Made by a program: the position numbers and the translations under genes | Notes under the pieces: model-generated | The model's input: the letters and a program-made list of their open reading frames with translations, nothing else | Database searches by the model: none | Told to the model about the DNA's origin: nothing | Shown here: in pieces, positions 45,455-56,930 of the stretch | How the letters are laid out: each line of letters starts with the position of its first letter | Position numbering within the stretch: position 1 is the first letter of the stretch | NCBI RefSeq assembly: GCF_000003815.2 | Contig: NC_049986.1 | Coordinates: 7,274,307 to 7,338,306 of the forward strand | Length of the DNA stretch: 64,000 bases | Source of the DNA: Branchiostoma floridae | Lineage: Eukaryota; Chordata; Leptocardii; Amphioxiformes; Branchiostomatidae | Reading direction: 5' to 3'

Positions 45455-48400
45455 ATGAAGCTCTACAACTTTGCGTTGTACCATGAGACACTCCTCAGAT
45501 CACATTGTCCATCACTGATGATGATGATGACAGCCTGGAAAAGATGCTGCAGCAAGGTTCTACAGTCTGTGATTGGTTCGACTGGCCAGCAGCGAACCGC
45601 AGCCAACATGTGCATGTCTTCACCAGGGCCAGGGGATATACTGAACTCAGATCGTCGCCAAGTTTCGATTCCAGAAAAGAGGAACCATACAACAGTAATA
45701 GGAAGAAACGCAAACGTGTGTAGGATTCACGGTGTTGTCTTTAGACTCAATTATGGGACAAGGAAAAGCCAAGTGGACGCTATGTCTCGGACCAAGCAAA
45801 ACTGGCGCTCAATTGCACCTTGCCAAAGATTGATATCAAGTCAAGAGATCTTCCAACAGAGAAGAGGGTATCTCAATTGTAGACAATCTTCTTTCCTAGA
45901 CAGTCCTCTAACAAGATGCTTTCATAGCTCTTCTAAAAGATACAGAAAGGACAGAAAGCAACCTAAGGAGAGAGCAGAAGTTACAGAGAGTACAGAAGAG
46001 GACAGGAATCCTGACATTGATCTTGACTCTGATGTCACTTATAGTGAAGATGAAGACGAGGAGTATGACAGTGAACTTGATGAGGAGGACTTGGCAGAAG
46101 AGTTGTACGAAGAGCAAGTGACCTTGGTGACCCCCAAGGGAGGCCACAAGGTCGTTGTGGTACAGCCCAATGTGAAGTGGGGAGCTAAGAAACAACACCT
46201 TACTACAGGTAAAGGTATTCATTCTCCATAGGTTAAAATGCCTATCAGGTAATGTTAATTGTTAGGTAAGAGAACTTACCTCTTGTAACACAATGAGTCT
46301 CAGGACAGTCATAGTCATACTGTAAATGCAGAATTGTTTGTGGTAGTTTTATAATGTTCACAGCTTTTGTGGTGGCCACTGCAAACTTAATGCTACCACA
46401 AATATCTATTCATCATATTAAATATGTGTAAACAGTGTATGGCACAACCGCAATTTTAGCTAAGACCACCACGAACACTCCATTTTCCTGCTACTGTGAA
46501 TTTAAATGCATTTACAGTGCTGTAAACTGTACAAAATATTCATGGTGGTTCATGGTTTTTATAGTGAGAAATGTGACAATGTTGTCCCAGGTTTGGTAGG
46601 TGGTACAGCAACTCTTCTTTAAAAACTTTCACAAAGACAAGAGCTGTACATTATTTCTTAATAACATTTCTTGTTGATATGTCCTTCAGGTGAGCTGATG
46701 CTGGCAGAGTCTGTGGCCCTTGTGGAGACGTTACCACACTGGAAGGTGGTGCACACAGTCCTGATGTCTACTAAAACACCAGACAAGAAGACAGTCTTCG
46801 GAAAGGGCAACTTTCAGGCCTTAACAGAGAAAATCAAGGTCATTGTTTAAAATTGTAGCTGATAACAATTATATTTAGATCAGAATAAGGCTTTCATAGA
46901 AGATGTTCATCACTCAGGTATGCATACAGTTACAACAATATAGATTCAAACAGTGACGGTTTTTGAAAGGCATAGAGACATACCTCAAAATTTTCGATGT
47001 CTTGTGACACATCTTGTTCACGGAGTGACCTTAGTCTCACAAGAGAGCACAAGACTAGGTCCAGACTTGCGTAGATAATTTGCCCCCTTCCCCTGCCTCC
47101 TTGCAGAGTAGGGTGGAGGTAAGACTTGAATAAGACTAAGGCTAGAACTAAGAAGTAGAATAAGGCTTCAACAAAGTCTTCTTTGTTACACAACCTTCTT
47201 TAAAGGTACATTATATCTTGATAACATTTCTTGATGTCATCGGGTTGAATCGATCTACCAACCTGATGAAACTATTTACGGAGGTAAAATAAGGCTTGAT
47301 TTAAAAGTAGCTTACAACTTTTGTACATATTGCTAGGATGGAGAAATTAACAGATAAAACCCACTTTTAAAAAAGCATTAGATATACTTCTTAAAAGATT
47401 TCACATGTATTACCATTGCAACAACCATACTACATCTGATGAAATATCATTTTTATAAGATTATTTGTTCTAACCCATTTTAAGGCCATGAAAGATGTGA
47501 CTGCAGTGTTCCTGAGTGTTGAGGCTCTGACAGGCCGGCAGCAAAAACAGATGGAAGAGGCATGGGGAGTCTCTGTGTTTGACAGGTATATCTTTATCCT
47601 TTTTTTTTTTTGCTTAAAAGGTTATACAGCCTGTGCCCTTGCCATATTGATCAAGTTCTATTTATTCAAAGGCAGTAGTAGCTGACAAGTTAAAACTCCT
47701 CTTAGCACAGTGGGAAGGGTTGCATCTGTCCTTTTGGTGTGTATGTGGGAGTTTTGCATATGAGCTTCAGGTGTCCTGCATATTAAAGAACCCAGCGCAC
47801 CTATATATATGTGAGAAGATGAGGGGTAATATGTAGTATGCTTGACTGAAAATACAAACCACAGGAAATAAAGCTGCATTCCTCTAGTACTAGGTACTTG
47901 TACTTGAAGAAAAGCATACATGCATCACCTCATCTAAGAAAGAATGCCTTCAATTGCCTTTTCCCTTCATTACAGAGTTGAATACATTTATTTTGTATTT
48001 GATACATGTATTGCTTTCTTGAGACTACAACAGCAAGCTCTGTTTATCTTCCTTGCAGATACACAGTTGTGCTACAGATCTTCAAAGACCATGCACGGAC
48101 CAAGGAGGCAAGGATGCAGATAGCCCTGGCAGAGATTCCCTATCTTAAGTAAGTATTTACAAGATACATGTGTATAATTGTTACAGTAACTATAAGGAGT
48201 GGGTAACTGTATGGCCATGGTGTACTGGTACAAAACCATTTTTTGCTTATTGGGCCAGTCCAGATAAACCAGACCTGAAAAAATTCACTGGGATTAAGAG
48301 ATAGGCCTGCCAGGATATTAACCAAGCCACTTTTCTCTTGAAATCGCAGAACCCACAAATTTTAGAAAAAGTGGGGCTTTTCATCTCCCTCTGCTTCCAA

Positions 48401-51400
48401 AAAAGAAGTCAAACCCAACCTGTTTAGAAATAGCCAACACTAAGTTTTAGAGTAGAATATTGTTCATTACTGTCCATTGTTACTTGTATATGTACAAATG
48501 TACTATGTTTATACCATGTACTTGCAATTAGCCCTCGGGCACGAACATGCAATAAACTTCTCTACATTAATGTGTTGCTTGACTTTGACGTTTGTGTTGT
48601 GTGATGACCAGTGGGCATGTAGTAATCTTCAGTAGCAATTCATTCATTCCATTCATTCTTGCCCCCTTAGGATGAGGATAAGTGAGGAGGTTGCCAACCT
48701 TGACCAGCAGCGAGGGGGGGTGAGGACTCGTGGAGGGGGTGGGGAGACGTTCCGAGAGCTCCGGAAGAGGGTCCTGAAGCAGAAGGAGACGGCCATCAAG
48801 AAGGCCCTGGTACGACTTAAGAAGAAACGTGACCTCCTCAGGTCGGGCAGGACAAAGAAGGAGATACCTGTAGTGTCTGTTGTGGGGTATACTAATTCAG
48901 GTAAACCATACTAAATTCTTGTTTGTTTGTTTGAACCTTTGTTTATTCATGAAAGCTAAAATTGGCCTGCAGGCCACTTTTCATTTCGGTCATCAGGGAA
49001 GAAGTAAGGGTCAGACAAAGTATATAGCAGAGATGCATTAAGTACCGTAAATGCAGAAACTTTCGTTGTGGTTTCATGTTTGTGGTTATCGCGGTGGCCG
49101 CTTCACCGCGAATTTAAAACCATTGCGAACATTTTTCCATGGCAGTAAGAGATTACAGTGCATGGTGCTACCTCGAACTTAAAACCTCCGTGAAAAGTCC
49201 TTTTTCCCGCTACCGTAAAATTAAATCCCCGCGGACTTAAATGCATTTACAGTATAATGTTGTAATAAAGTAGTTAGTTATAGAGTCAATTCAATTACCC
49301 TAAGGCGTACAGGAGTAATAAGGATGTTAAACAATTTTAAGATATAGCTTGGTGCAACAATGTTCTGACTGAGCCTGTGTCAAATTACCACACTGTGTAC
49401 AATGATCATTCTCTGAATGTCATTTATCAATGAACATTCTATAATCTATGAAAACTGGCAACTTTGTTAACTTGATATCCAGGTAAAACAACCCTTATAA
49501 AGGCCTTGACCGGTGAGGAGCGGATCCAGCCACAGGACCAGCTGTTTGCCACGCTGGACGTCACGGCCCACGCCGGTCAGCTGCCCTCCAAGATGACCGC
49601 CCTGTACGTGGATACAGTGGGGTTCCTGTCACAGCTGCCTCACCATCTCATCGCTTCATTCAATGCCACTTTAGAGGATGTCAGGCTGTCTGTAAGGAAT
49701 TTTTAGCTTTCTTTATACTGACCTTTATTTACTTTATGTAGATTTGATTATTCATATTATGCTTTCTTTTCTGCTGGATGTTTTTTTATGTAATTCAAAA
49801 CTTTTCAAAAAGTAGCACTAGATCATCTTTATCCGTGTGGTATTATATATATATATATATATATGCATTGTTTTAAAAATATGGGGGGTTTAGCGATATC
49901 AAGTTGACCACAATGGTTTCAAACTGTAATATTTCAAAAATACACATTGTGTATTGCAATTTGAAGCCACCTTCCATCAACTTGATATCCCTACATATCA
50001 TGTTTTCACAAACAATGGATATAGGTTATCCCATGGATAAAGTTGAAGTAGCATTATAACATCTATGATATTTTTGATAATGCCTCAGGGACAGAAGCAT
50101 TTTTGATGTCATCATTTGCTACTAAAGGGATTGAAATACATTTTTGTGTATACTGGTGCCCTGGTATCAGTGAAATTTGGGTGCACAACACACCGTTAGG
50201 ATAAGTGAAGTCAAATTCTGTAGATTACTTGAAAATTATGAAAATGACAAGTAAAACGTCCAACCCTTGCAAGACAGGGAACAGCGTACACTAAACCGGA
50301 TAGTGAGTGTTGGTGTGAATACACGGAAGGTTTTCCTATTTGTTCTGATACCTAAATGTCTATACTTCAAGTAAACAATAGTAAATGTAAGTTACCCTAC
50401 ACAAATCTACCAGTACCTGTAGGTATACCCACAGTCAAACATTTTGGAGCACAACTCCAATACTAAGCCCTGTACTAGGTATGCTGTCCCTAAATATGAT
50501 ATACTTGTAGTATTGAAATGTCCTGTCTTTGTTACTCCAGGATTTGATTGTTCACATTCGAGATGTGAGCCACCCAGACACTGTGAACCAGAAACACAAC
50601 GTCCTACAGGTTCTCAGCAACTTAAAACTACCTCAGCATCTACTGGACAACATGATAGAGGCCAACAACAAGATAGACCTGTTGGATGGAGAAAGGTATT
50701 GTCGATCTTTCACCTTCCATATCATTGATGTAGGCAGGTGCTGGCTGCCATGTTGGCTGTGCTCGAAATATTTTTTTTGCAGCCAGGTTGCCCAAGCAGC
50801 AACCTGTGTCAAAAGTCAGGTTGTGCCATCAACATTTCAGGTTGCCCCACTTCCAAGTTATAACTTTCTTCAAATCAGCTACTTAGCCAATATCTTTTTC
50901 TTCCAGTTGCATGTTGCAACTTTGTTTTATCTTACAAGAAATAGATACAAAAGCTTATGCACAAAGGTGGTGGAAAAGAGGTATTTCAACTGCAAAATTC
51001 CAGGTTGCACACTGTGCTGCCTGGGTTTGAAATTAAGTTGCACCAGGTTCACTGTTCTTTGTGCTTGTCAAAAAGAGCCGGGAGACTGTCCACGGTACAA
51101 TTAACCTGTAAATACTGTACATAGGCATCTTTCCCACTACCAATGGAGAAATAGCTCTTAAATGACTTAAAACTGGATCTGGATCACTTTCCATTTCAAT
51201 TTTTCCAAGATAAGGGTAAATTTAAGCTTTACAGACTACATTGAAAATGTTAAGAAACTGCCTTCCAACATAACCTTGAAAATTATGTTTCTTGCCTTCC
51301 CAGCTCAGTACCAGAGGAAGATGACAGCACTGTTATAAACATCTCAGCCCTGAAGGGTACAGGACTGGACAGGCTGAGGGATGTGGTAGAGGAGAGGCTG

Positions 51401-52319
51401 TTTGAAGCCACAGATACAGTCAAGACTACGCTCAGGATTCCCATGGCTGGACAACAACTCAGGTACATGTATAGTACTAGTAGTATCCAGTACAGTAGAA
51501 GCCAGTTAATTGCAGAATGGATGATGTTAATTGCGCGGAACCACAAAATCCTGTGGATAACTTCACTTTGTTGCACCATCCGGATAATTGCACAAAATAT
51601 GATGGCAAATAGGAGTGCAATTAAACGGCTTCTACTGTATTTGATTATACTGCCAGATGCTGGGGTCTGTGATGCACAGGTATGCAGCAGTCGGCTAGTC
51701 TTCACGCTTCCAAGCAAATCTGTCCAGTGGTTTCACCCTAGTTAGACTGCACATTTTGATGTCTCTACAAACTCATTCCATACAGGATTTCCGTGGTCTG
51801 CCATGTACTTGAAATACTATTCAAGGCCACACCAGTTTAATGTCTTGGTTTAGTTCAATAAAGCAATGTCATTGATTATCACCATCATCATTGAGTAGAG
51901 GCTGAATAAAAAGTTTTATATACAGAATTAAAACTTTGTTCCAGCACAAAATATTTGTGCATCAAGTGCCAGGAAGTTTATGACCAATTGCTGACATCAC
52001 ATGTCAATAAGGTCACGTGATCTGGTTGTTTGGTCACTTGAATTGAAATCTTGACTGCAGTAGGGTAATCGAAATTTTGATGCTCAAATATTTTCGTATT
52101 GGAACAAAGCTTCAGCTATATTTATACAATAACTACAAGCACAAATGAACTTTCATGCTAATAAAAAGTTTTTCTTCCAGTCAACTGTACAAGACAGCCA
52201 CAGTCCAGGGTGTGCAGGTGACAGAAGATGCTGAGCACTTGGATGTTGATGTCATCGTGGGAAAAGCTGCATTTGCCAAGTTCATGCATGCATTCAAAGG
52301 AAAAGTGAGACAGGCTTAG
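45455..52319 (+). CDS. GTPBP6: Mitochondrial HflX-type GTPase GTPBP6
   Basis: Nine exons join in frame to 661 residues: 45455-46208, 46690-46838, 47485-47585, 48059-48148, 48671-48900, 49483-49691, 50541-50695, 51304-51462 and 52181-52319. GTPBP6 is the mitochondrial HflX homologue that acts on mitoribosomes in recycling and large-subunit maturation. The HflX N-terminal domain is marked by TKTPDKKTVFGKGNFQ and FDRYTVVLQIFKDHARTKEA, then a coiled helical linker (ELRKRVLKQKETAIKKAL). The G domain is complete: G1 GYTNSGKTTL (split across exons 5/6), FATLDVT, G3 DTVGFLSQLP, G4 NKID and G5 SALKG. The first ATG is used here; ATGs at about 45,518 (MMMM) would leave a shorter Arg/Ser-rich presequence and may be the true start. 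An acidic stretch at about 180-220 precedes the conserved core. AATAAA at 52,559-52,564. Confidence 0.95.
46318..46518. mobile_element. MITE family B copy
   Basis: tactgtaaatgcagaatt at left, aatttaaatgcatttacagt at right. In GTPBP6 intron 1. Confidence 0.75.
48340..48572 (+). mobile_element. LINE 3' tail, same family as 18,545-19,075
   Basis: Matches that fragment on the opposite strand, including ccaaaaaagaagtcaaaccc and gcaattagccctcgggcacg, and ends gcaataaacttc. In GTPBP6 intron 4. Confidence 0.85.
49043..49254. mobile_element. MITE family B copy
   Basis: taccgtaaatgcagaaactt at left, ttaaatgcatttacagta at right, with accgcgaa interior motifs. In GTPBP6 intron 5. Confidence 0.8.
49817..50051. 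mobile_element. MITE family A copy, diverged
   Basis: atcatctttatccgtgtggt at left, ggatataggttatcccatgg then ataaagttgaa at right; a (TA)n tract has grown inside. In GTPBP6 intron 6. Confidence 0.75.
51905..52150. repeat. Dispersed repeat with CACGTG box, inverted relative
   Basis: Contains aggaagtttatgaccaattg, ggtcacgtgatct and, inverted, ttcgtattggaacaaagctt. In GTPBP6 intron 8. Confidence 0.45.
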
Positions 52320-52558
52320 AAGTATAGAATACTTTGTCATTCATGATAACTTACCAGTACTAAAGTTTTAGGGTACTATGTAAGTCAATGTACTGAAAGA
52401 CACTCAACTTAACGTATATATAACGTAATTCTTAGCATTTTTACAGTGGTTTATGTTACATCTAGATAGCTCACATCTCGTTACCAAATGAAGTGCATTA
52501 AACTGATCATGTGCCTAATAATTGACAAAAGAGTTGATTATAACACAATACCAGTAAC

Positions 52559-52564
52559 AATAAA
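52559..52564 (+). promoter_or_regulatory. Poly(A) signal AATAAA
   Basis: About 240 bases after the GTPBP6 stop codon. Confidence 0.6.
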
Positions 52565-53175
52565 GTTTTGACATCTATCACCATGTGTATCTCTTTGTGA
52601 TCATTTAAGTTGGAGCATTTGCCCACATTCTACCATTACGAGGGCAAGTTGAAACCTATAGTTAACCTAAAGCTGTATTGCAAGACAGCCAGAGCAGCCA
52701 ATCCAAGCAGCACTTACACATGGAGGCGCAGTGAAGAAATGTGATTTTATCTTTAGCACCCACGAATTATCACATGCTGTTATATAGTTGGCGAAAAGGC
52801 CCCATGTGTATGTAGTTTGCGGGGACGGGGACAGGTATGTTTACGTGTGTGGATGTTCAGCACCAAGGACTGGTACGCTAACTTATAATGGGTGGACGGT
52901 GTTCAGTGCCAGGGACAAATTTGCTTAAATGTGTGTGGATGGCGCTCAGAACCAAGGACAGGAACATTTGCCTTACGTAGGCAATGAATGAACAGATGCA
53001 GGAATAAAATTTCTTCATACACAAAAAGGCGACCGTAAGCAAGAAAAGCATGAAACAGTCAAAACGGCTATCTGATAACGTTAACGTTATACAAAATGTA
53101 GTTCGCAAGATTTGACCTTGCCTTCCCCAACTAGCGCAACCCTGGTATTTATCCTATTTTAGCTCCTGATTCTAC

Positions 53176-53206
53176 CAAGGAGCTTTTATCAGATAAAAGC
53201 TCCTTG
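53176..53206. repeat. Perfect palindrome with CAAGGAG tips
   Basis: Arms caaggagcttttatc and gataaaagctccttg around a single base. Confidence 0.85.
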
Positions 53207-55064
53207 ATTCTACAGAAGCAAACATAGGAGCAAATAAGAGCTTAGCAACAATAGAATGGGTGCCACCTCATTATCTGTGCCACTTAACCATAAGCTTCAG
53301 GAATAGTATAACCACAAAATGTCTCATAGAAGCCATTTTATGACGGATCCAGTTGTTGAAGTAACACAGCGACCCCTAGTGATCAGAAAGCAAAATGCAG
53401 ATCTTTCGTTGACTTAGGAGAGAGAAAGTTGATTGGCTAATTCGGGGTCTATCGCTGATATCATGGATATGATTATACAAAGCTAAACAATGGCAAACAG
53501 GCAAATCTGATAGACATGGTACAATATAACATCTATTATCATAATACCGGTACGTTTACGACGATTTCTCTAGCCATACTGATTTGACAAATTGTCAACG
53601 CATCATTTTCTCCAGTTACATGTTGCTGTCATAGGTTACCCTTGCCACTTCTTCTGTGTAACTTTTCTGCCACTCTTGTCCTGCTAAAAGCGTAATATTG
53701 TAATTGTAACACGCCGCGGAATTACACGGCGAACGGGCGCGTGGTTGGGAGGGGGTACAAAATACCGGTAGGAAGAAACACGGCACAATTAACTGCCGCT
53801 ATGTACATTTATACATCCTCTGATGTTCCTTCCTTTTCTGTCAGTAAATGCATAAAACATAAACCTGCATGAGCATACAAAATGTCATGAGAAAACGGAC
53901 GTATACTGTCAAGAATTTTCATTTAACTTCTGTCCGTCACAACCGCTATGACGTAACACTTCACTGCTAGCGTAGATATAAAAATGGCGGGAAAATGGCT
54001 GCGTACATTCAATTTTGCCCATTCAGTCGTAGATCCGGGCTATTATGCAACGGTTCTTCACACTTTTACATGAGTTGTAGGTCACCAACAGAAATTCAAG
54101 ATTGTTGTTGAATCATGTTCGTCTTGTGCCGTGAGCATGTGTAATTATGATCTATATAAATTTGGCAATGAATGTGACAGTGTGTTCGTCCCACGACGAG
54201 CTGCCTACCCCGAAATTTAAAAAAAAGTATACTGAAAACTTTTGGCCTTGTTGTCTTCGAATGCATTGTTATCGATGCTTTGTAAATGGTGTATTGGACA
54301 CCTAGATGTCTGAAGTGTGCACAGCTCAGAAATAACTATTGTTGCATGTGTAGATCTCTTTAAGTTCCAGTATTTTTAATCTACCGGTATAAGTCTTACT
54401 ACCGGTATTATGCCAATGCATGTTACCGTAGGTGTTGAATAGATCCCATAAAAATTTAGATCACTTCATTTGGAAGATTTTTGGGGGTGGGACAATTTCA
54501 TGGGTGGACCTAATATCTTAGAAGGGCCGTAAAAGTCGACCTGACCTGCTTAACAAATCACAGAATCGCCCCCCTACTATAAGAATAAACAAGTAATTTC
54601 TGAAACATATTTAGACTCATTTTCGGCTCGCTCAAGAAGCGTTTCAAGTATGAATGAATTGGAACCCAGCTCTTATCTCCTCTCTTACCCAGTTTAGATT
54701 ATGCATCAAGCAGTGTCCTGGGTACGAGACTTGGAAATTTCCAAGATGGTGGACAATCAAAACACACCGACGTCGCGTTGTTCTGAGAGTCGAATTTGCT
54801 CTCTGTTCGCTTCATATACATGGATACCACTTGGAGTCAAGGAAGGCGGCACCTGTTGTGGACTTAGAAGATGTTCTGGGTTCCCTTTGTTGAATTCGGG
54901 AACGTGAAGTACCATCACCAGAATTTTCGTCATTTGAACAAGATTCGAGGGCTGAGGGCACGACTGACCACCTTAGTCCGGGCTACGTTAACGTTACGCA
55001 CATGTTTTGAGGTGGGTGACTTCCTTTTTGCAATTATTTTGTTAAACATCAATGAAATTATCTA

Positions 55065-55764
55065 GAGTCCATTCCAAGACACCATGCGGATGTTTGTGGC
55101 CATTGTTTAAAATTGATTTTAAAGTTTTGTAATTATATGTCTAGGACATTTGATACTTCAGAAATATTTATAACACTGTTTCAACTTTAGAAATATTTCC
55201 CTGGTCCTGTTAAACTTTGGAAATATTCATGGTGTGGAATTGGATACTTCTAATGGTTTCTAAATAATGATATCAGCATTCTACCATTATTTACCATTTT
55301 CTACCATTTTCTACCATTTTTTGTAAATGGTTCAGTGGGCTGGGAAGATAGCAATTCACACATCCTTGCAAAGTATGGTTGGGTGCCATGCAACATTGGC
55401 CCACCACAAAGGATCCACCAGTGCCCAGCAGTGAAATCTAAAAATATACAGATACAACAATAGGGCTTACTTTTATGGGGGCAATAAACTAATTTAACCA
55501 TTTGGCGAGGTTTACCATTTTTTGCAAATATTTGTAAATGTGAAATAATCACACAGAGGTTTCACAATTATTCTAAATAATGATATTTTTGTTCAGTTAC
55601 TTTCAAATTGTTTCTAAAATATTCAAAGGAATTCAAATATATGAGTCAGTCATTTTTTTTAAAATAATTTAATTATTGTGGCTCAGATTATTCTTTTATT
55701 CAAAATAATTCAGACTAGTTATAAATATCGCCTAAAAACCCTCATGGTGTCTTGGAATGGACTC
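55065..55764. mobile_element. 700 bp TIR element, TA target duplication
   Basis: Left terminus gagtccattccaagacacca and right terminus tggtgtcttggaatggactc are perfect inverted repeats, flanked by TA (55,063-55,064 and 55,765-55,766). The interior is AT-rich, with ctaccatttt repeats and no transposase: a non-autonomous mariner-like element by its TA flanks. Confidence 0.8.
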
Positions 55765-56679
55765 TAACACACAAAAAATCAGCATTACAAAATATAAACA
55801 AAAACACGTAGATCTTCAGTCTAAAACACTATTATGTACATTTTTGTAAAGTTTTATTATTAACCATCTAAAAATGATCGACTGGCTTTATAATTCTTGA
55901 TGACGTCATCATGGCGTCATACTTATTTGCATAAATTATATTTATTTTACAAGGTCTATACATTAAAGTAATTTTGAAACGCCAAAAACACACAGAAAAC
56001 TCATCGGACACTACTTGAGTGCCTCATAAAAACGTTGACAAAAACGTGTCATGCGTTACATACGTTAGCAATCTAAAGTTGTTATCGGTATTTAGATATC
56101 TACATTAAAGGTTGAATTAGATCATTGTCGTACTTTACAAGGCTTAACATACATTATATTACACCCTTGACAAACATTTCAACTTCAGCACAATATTCCA
56201 GCAAGATATTCAGGAGGGTAAGCCTAATATTTAGTTCGACCTCACAGTCTTCCAAATGAAAGGATCTAAGTCATGACAATCAGTTTTATAAACACGGACA
56301 TCTCTACGTGAGTCTTGACGTTGCGATTTAAGATGTATATAGAAGTAGTTGCGGAACGATACTGACATTTTTAACGTTTCAGAATTGAATGTAGAACGAT
56401 ACTGCCGCCAGTGTCTAATGGGTATGTGGGTGTAGGGCTGACGTCACAGTTGAATTGCGCAGTAGAAGGCACAAAATGGGATTATAGTGCCAATTTTAAA
56501 TCCTTAAAAATGTTCTTTTTCCTTGAAAATTTTTGGCCCAACCGGGAGACTTTTTGGGGGTAAAAGGAACAGGTAGGGTGTAAGCTTTCCAATTTTGGTC
56601 AAAATTTGCTCAGTTTAGCAGTTTAGGTGGCGCGCGGAAGGATTTTAATTATTGGGTCATATGTGTGGTATCAGGAGTA

Positions 56680-56930
56680 ACCGCGAAACGAACCCTTCGG
56701 TAACCGACAAGTGACCCTCCAGAATCTTAAACAAAGTGTGCGTTACTGTCATCACTTTAATTTCATATTAAAACCCGTGGCGATTAGACAGAAAGCAATT
56801 TGAGTACTAAAAATTACTTCGTTATCGTTCTACAAGGCCTAAAAGGGAATGCAGGTTCGCCTGGTGTAACCGCTAAGGGAACCCTTCGCCTCGGTAACCG
56901 AAAAGCGACCCCATACGATGGAACTTCCAG
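56680..56930 (-). repeat. Inverted edge unit of satellite A
   Basis: Matches satellite A only on the opposite strand (cagaaagcaatttgagtact, ccccatacgatggaacttcc). About 1.2 units long, more diverged than the array. It meets the forward array head to head near 56,930. Confidence 0.85.

Larger units (their letters stand above)
52565..56679. other. Gene-poor stretch between GTPBP6 and the satellites
   Basis: Contains loosely repeated gtgtgtggatg / ccaaggac(t/a)gg motifs (52,830-52,970), a perfect palindrome (53,176-53,206), a 700 bp TIR element (55,065-55,764) and AT-rich sequence. Short open frames near 54,650-55,065 have no recognisable content. The ataaaaatggcgggaaaatggctgcg-type segment near 53,980 could mark a transcription start but nothing confirms it. 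Confidence 0.5.
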
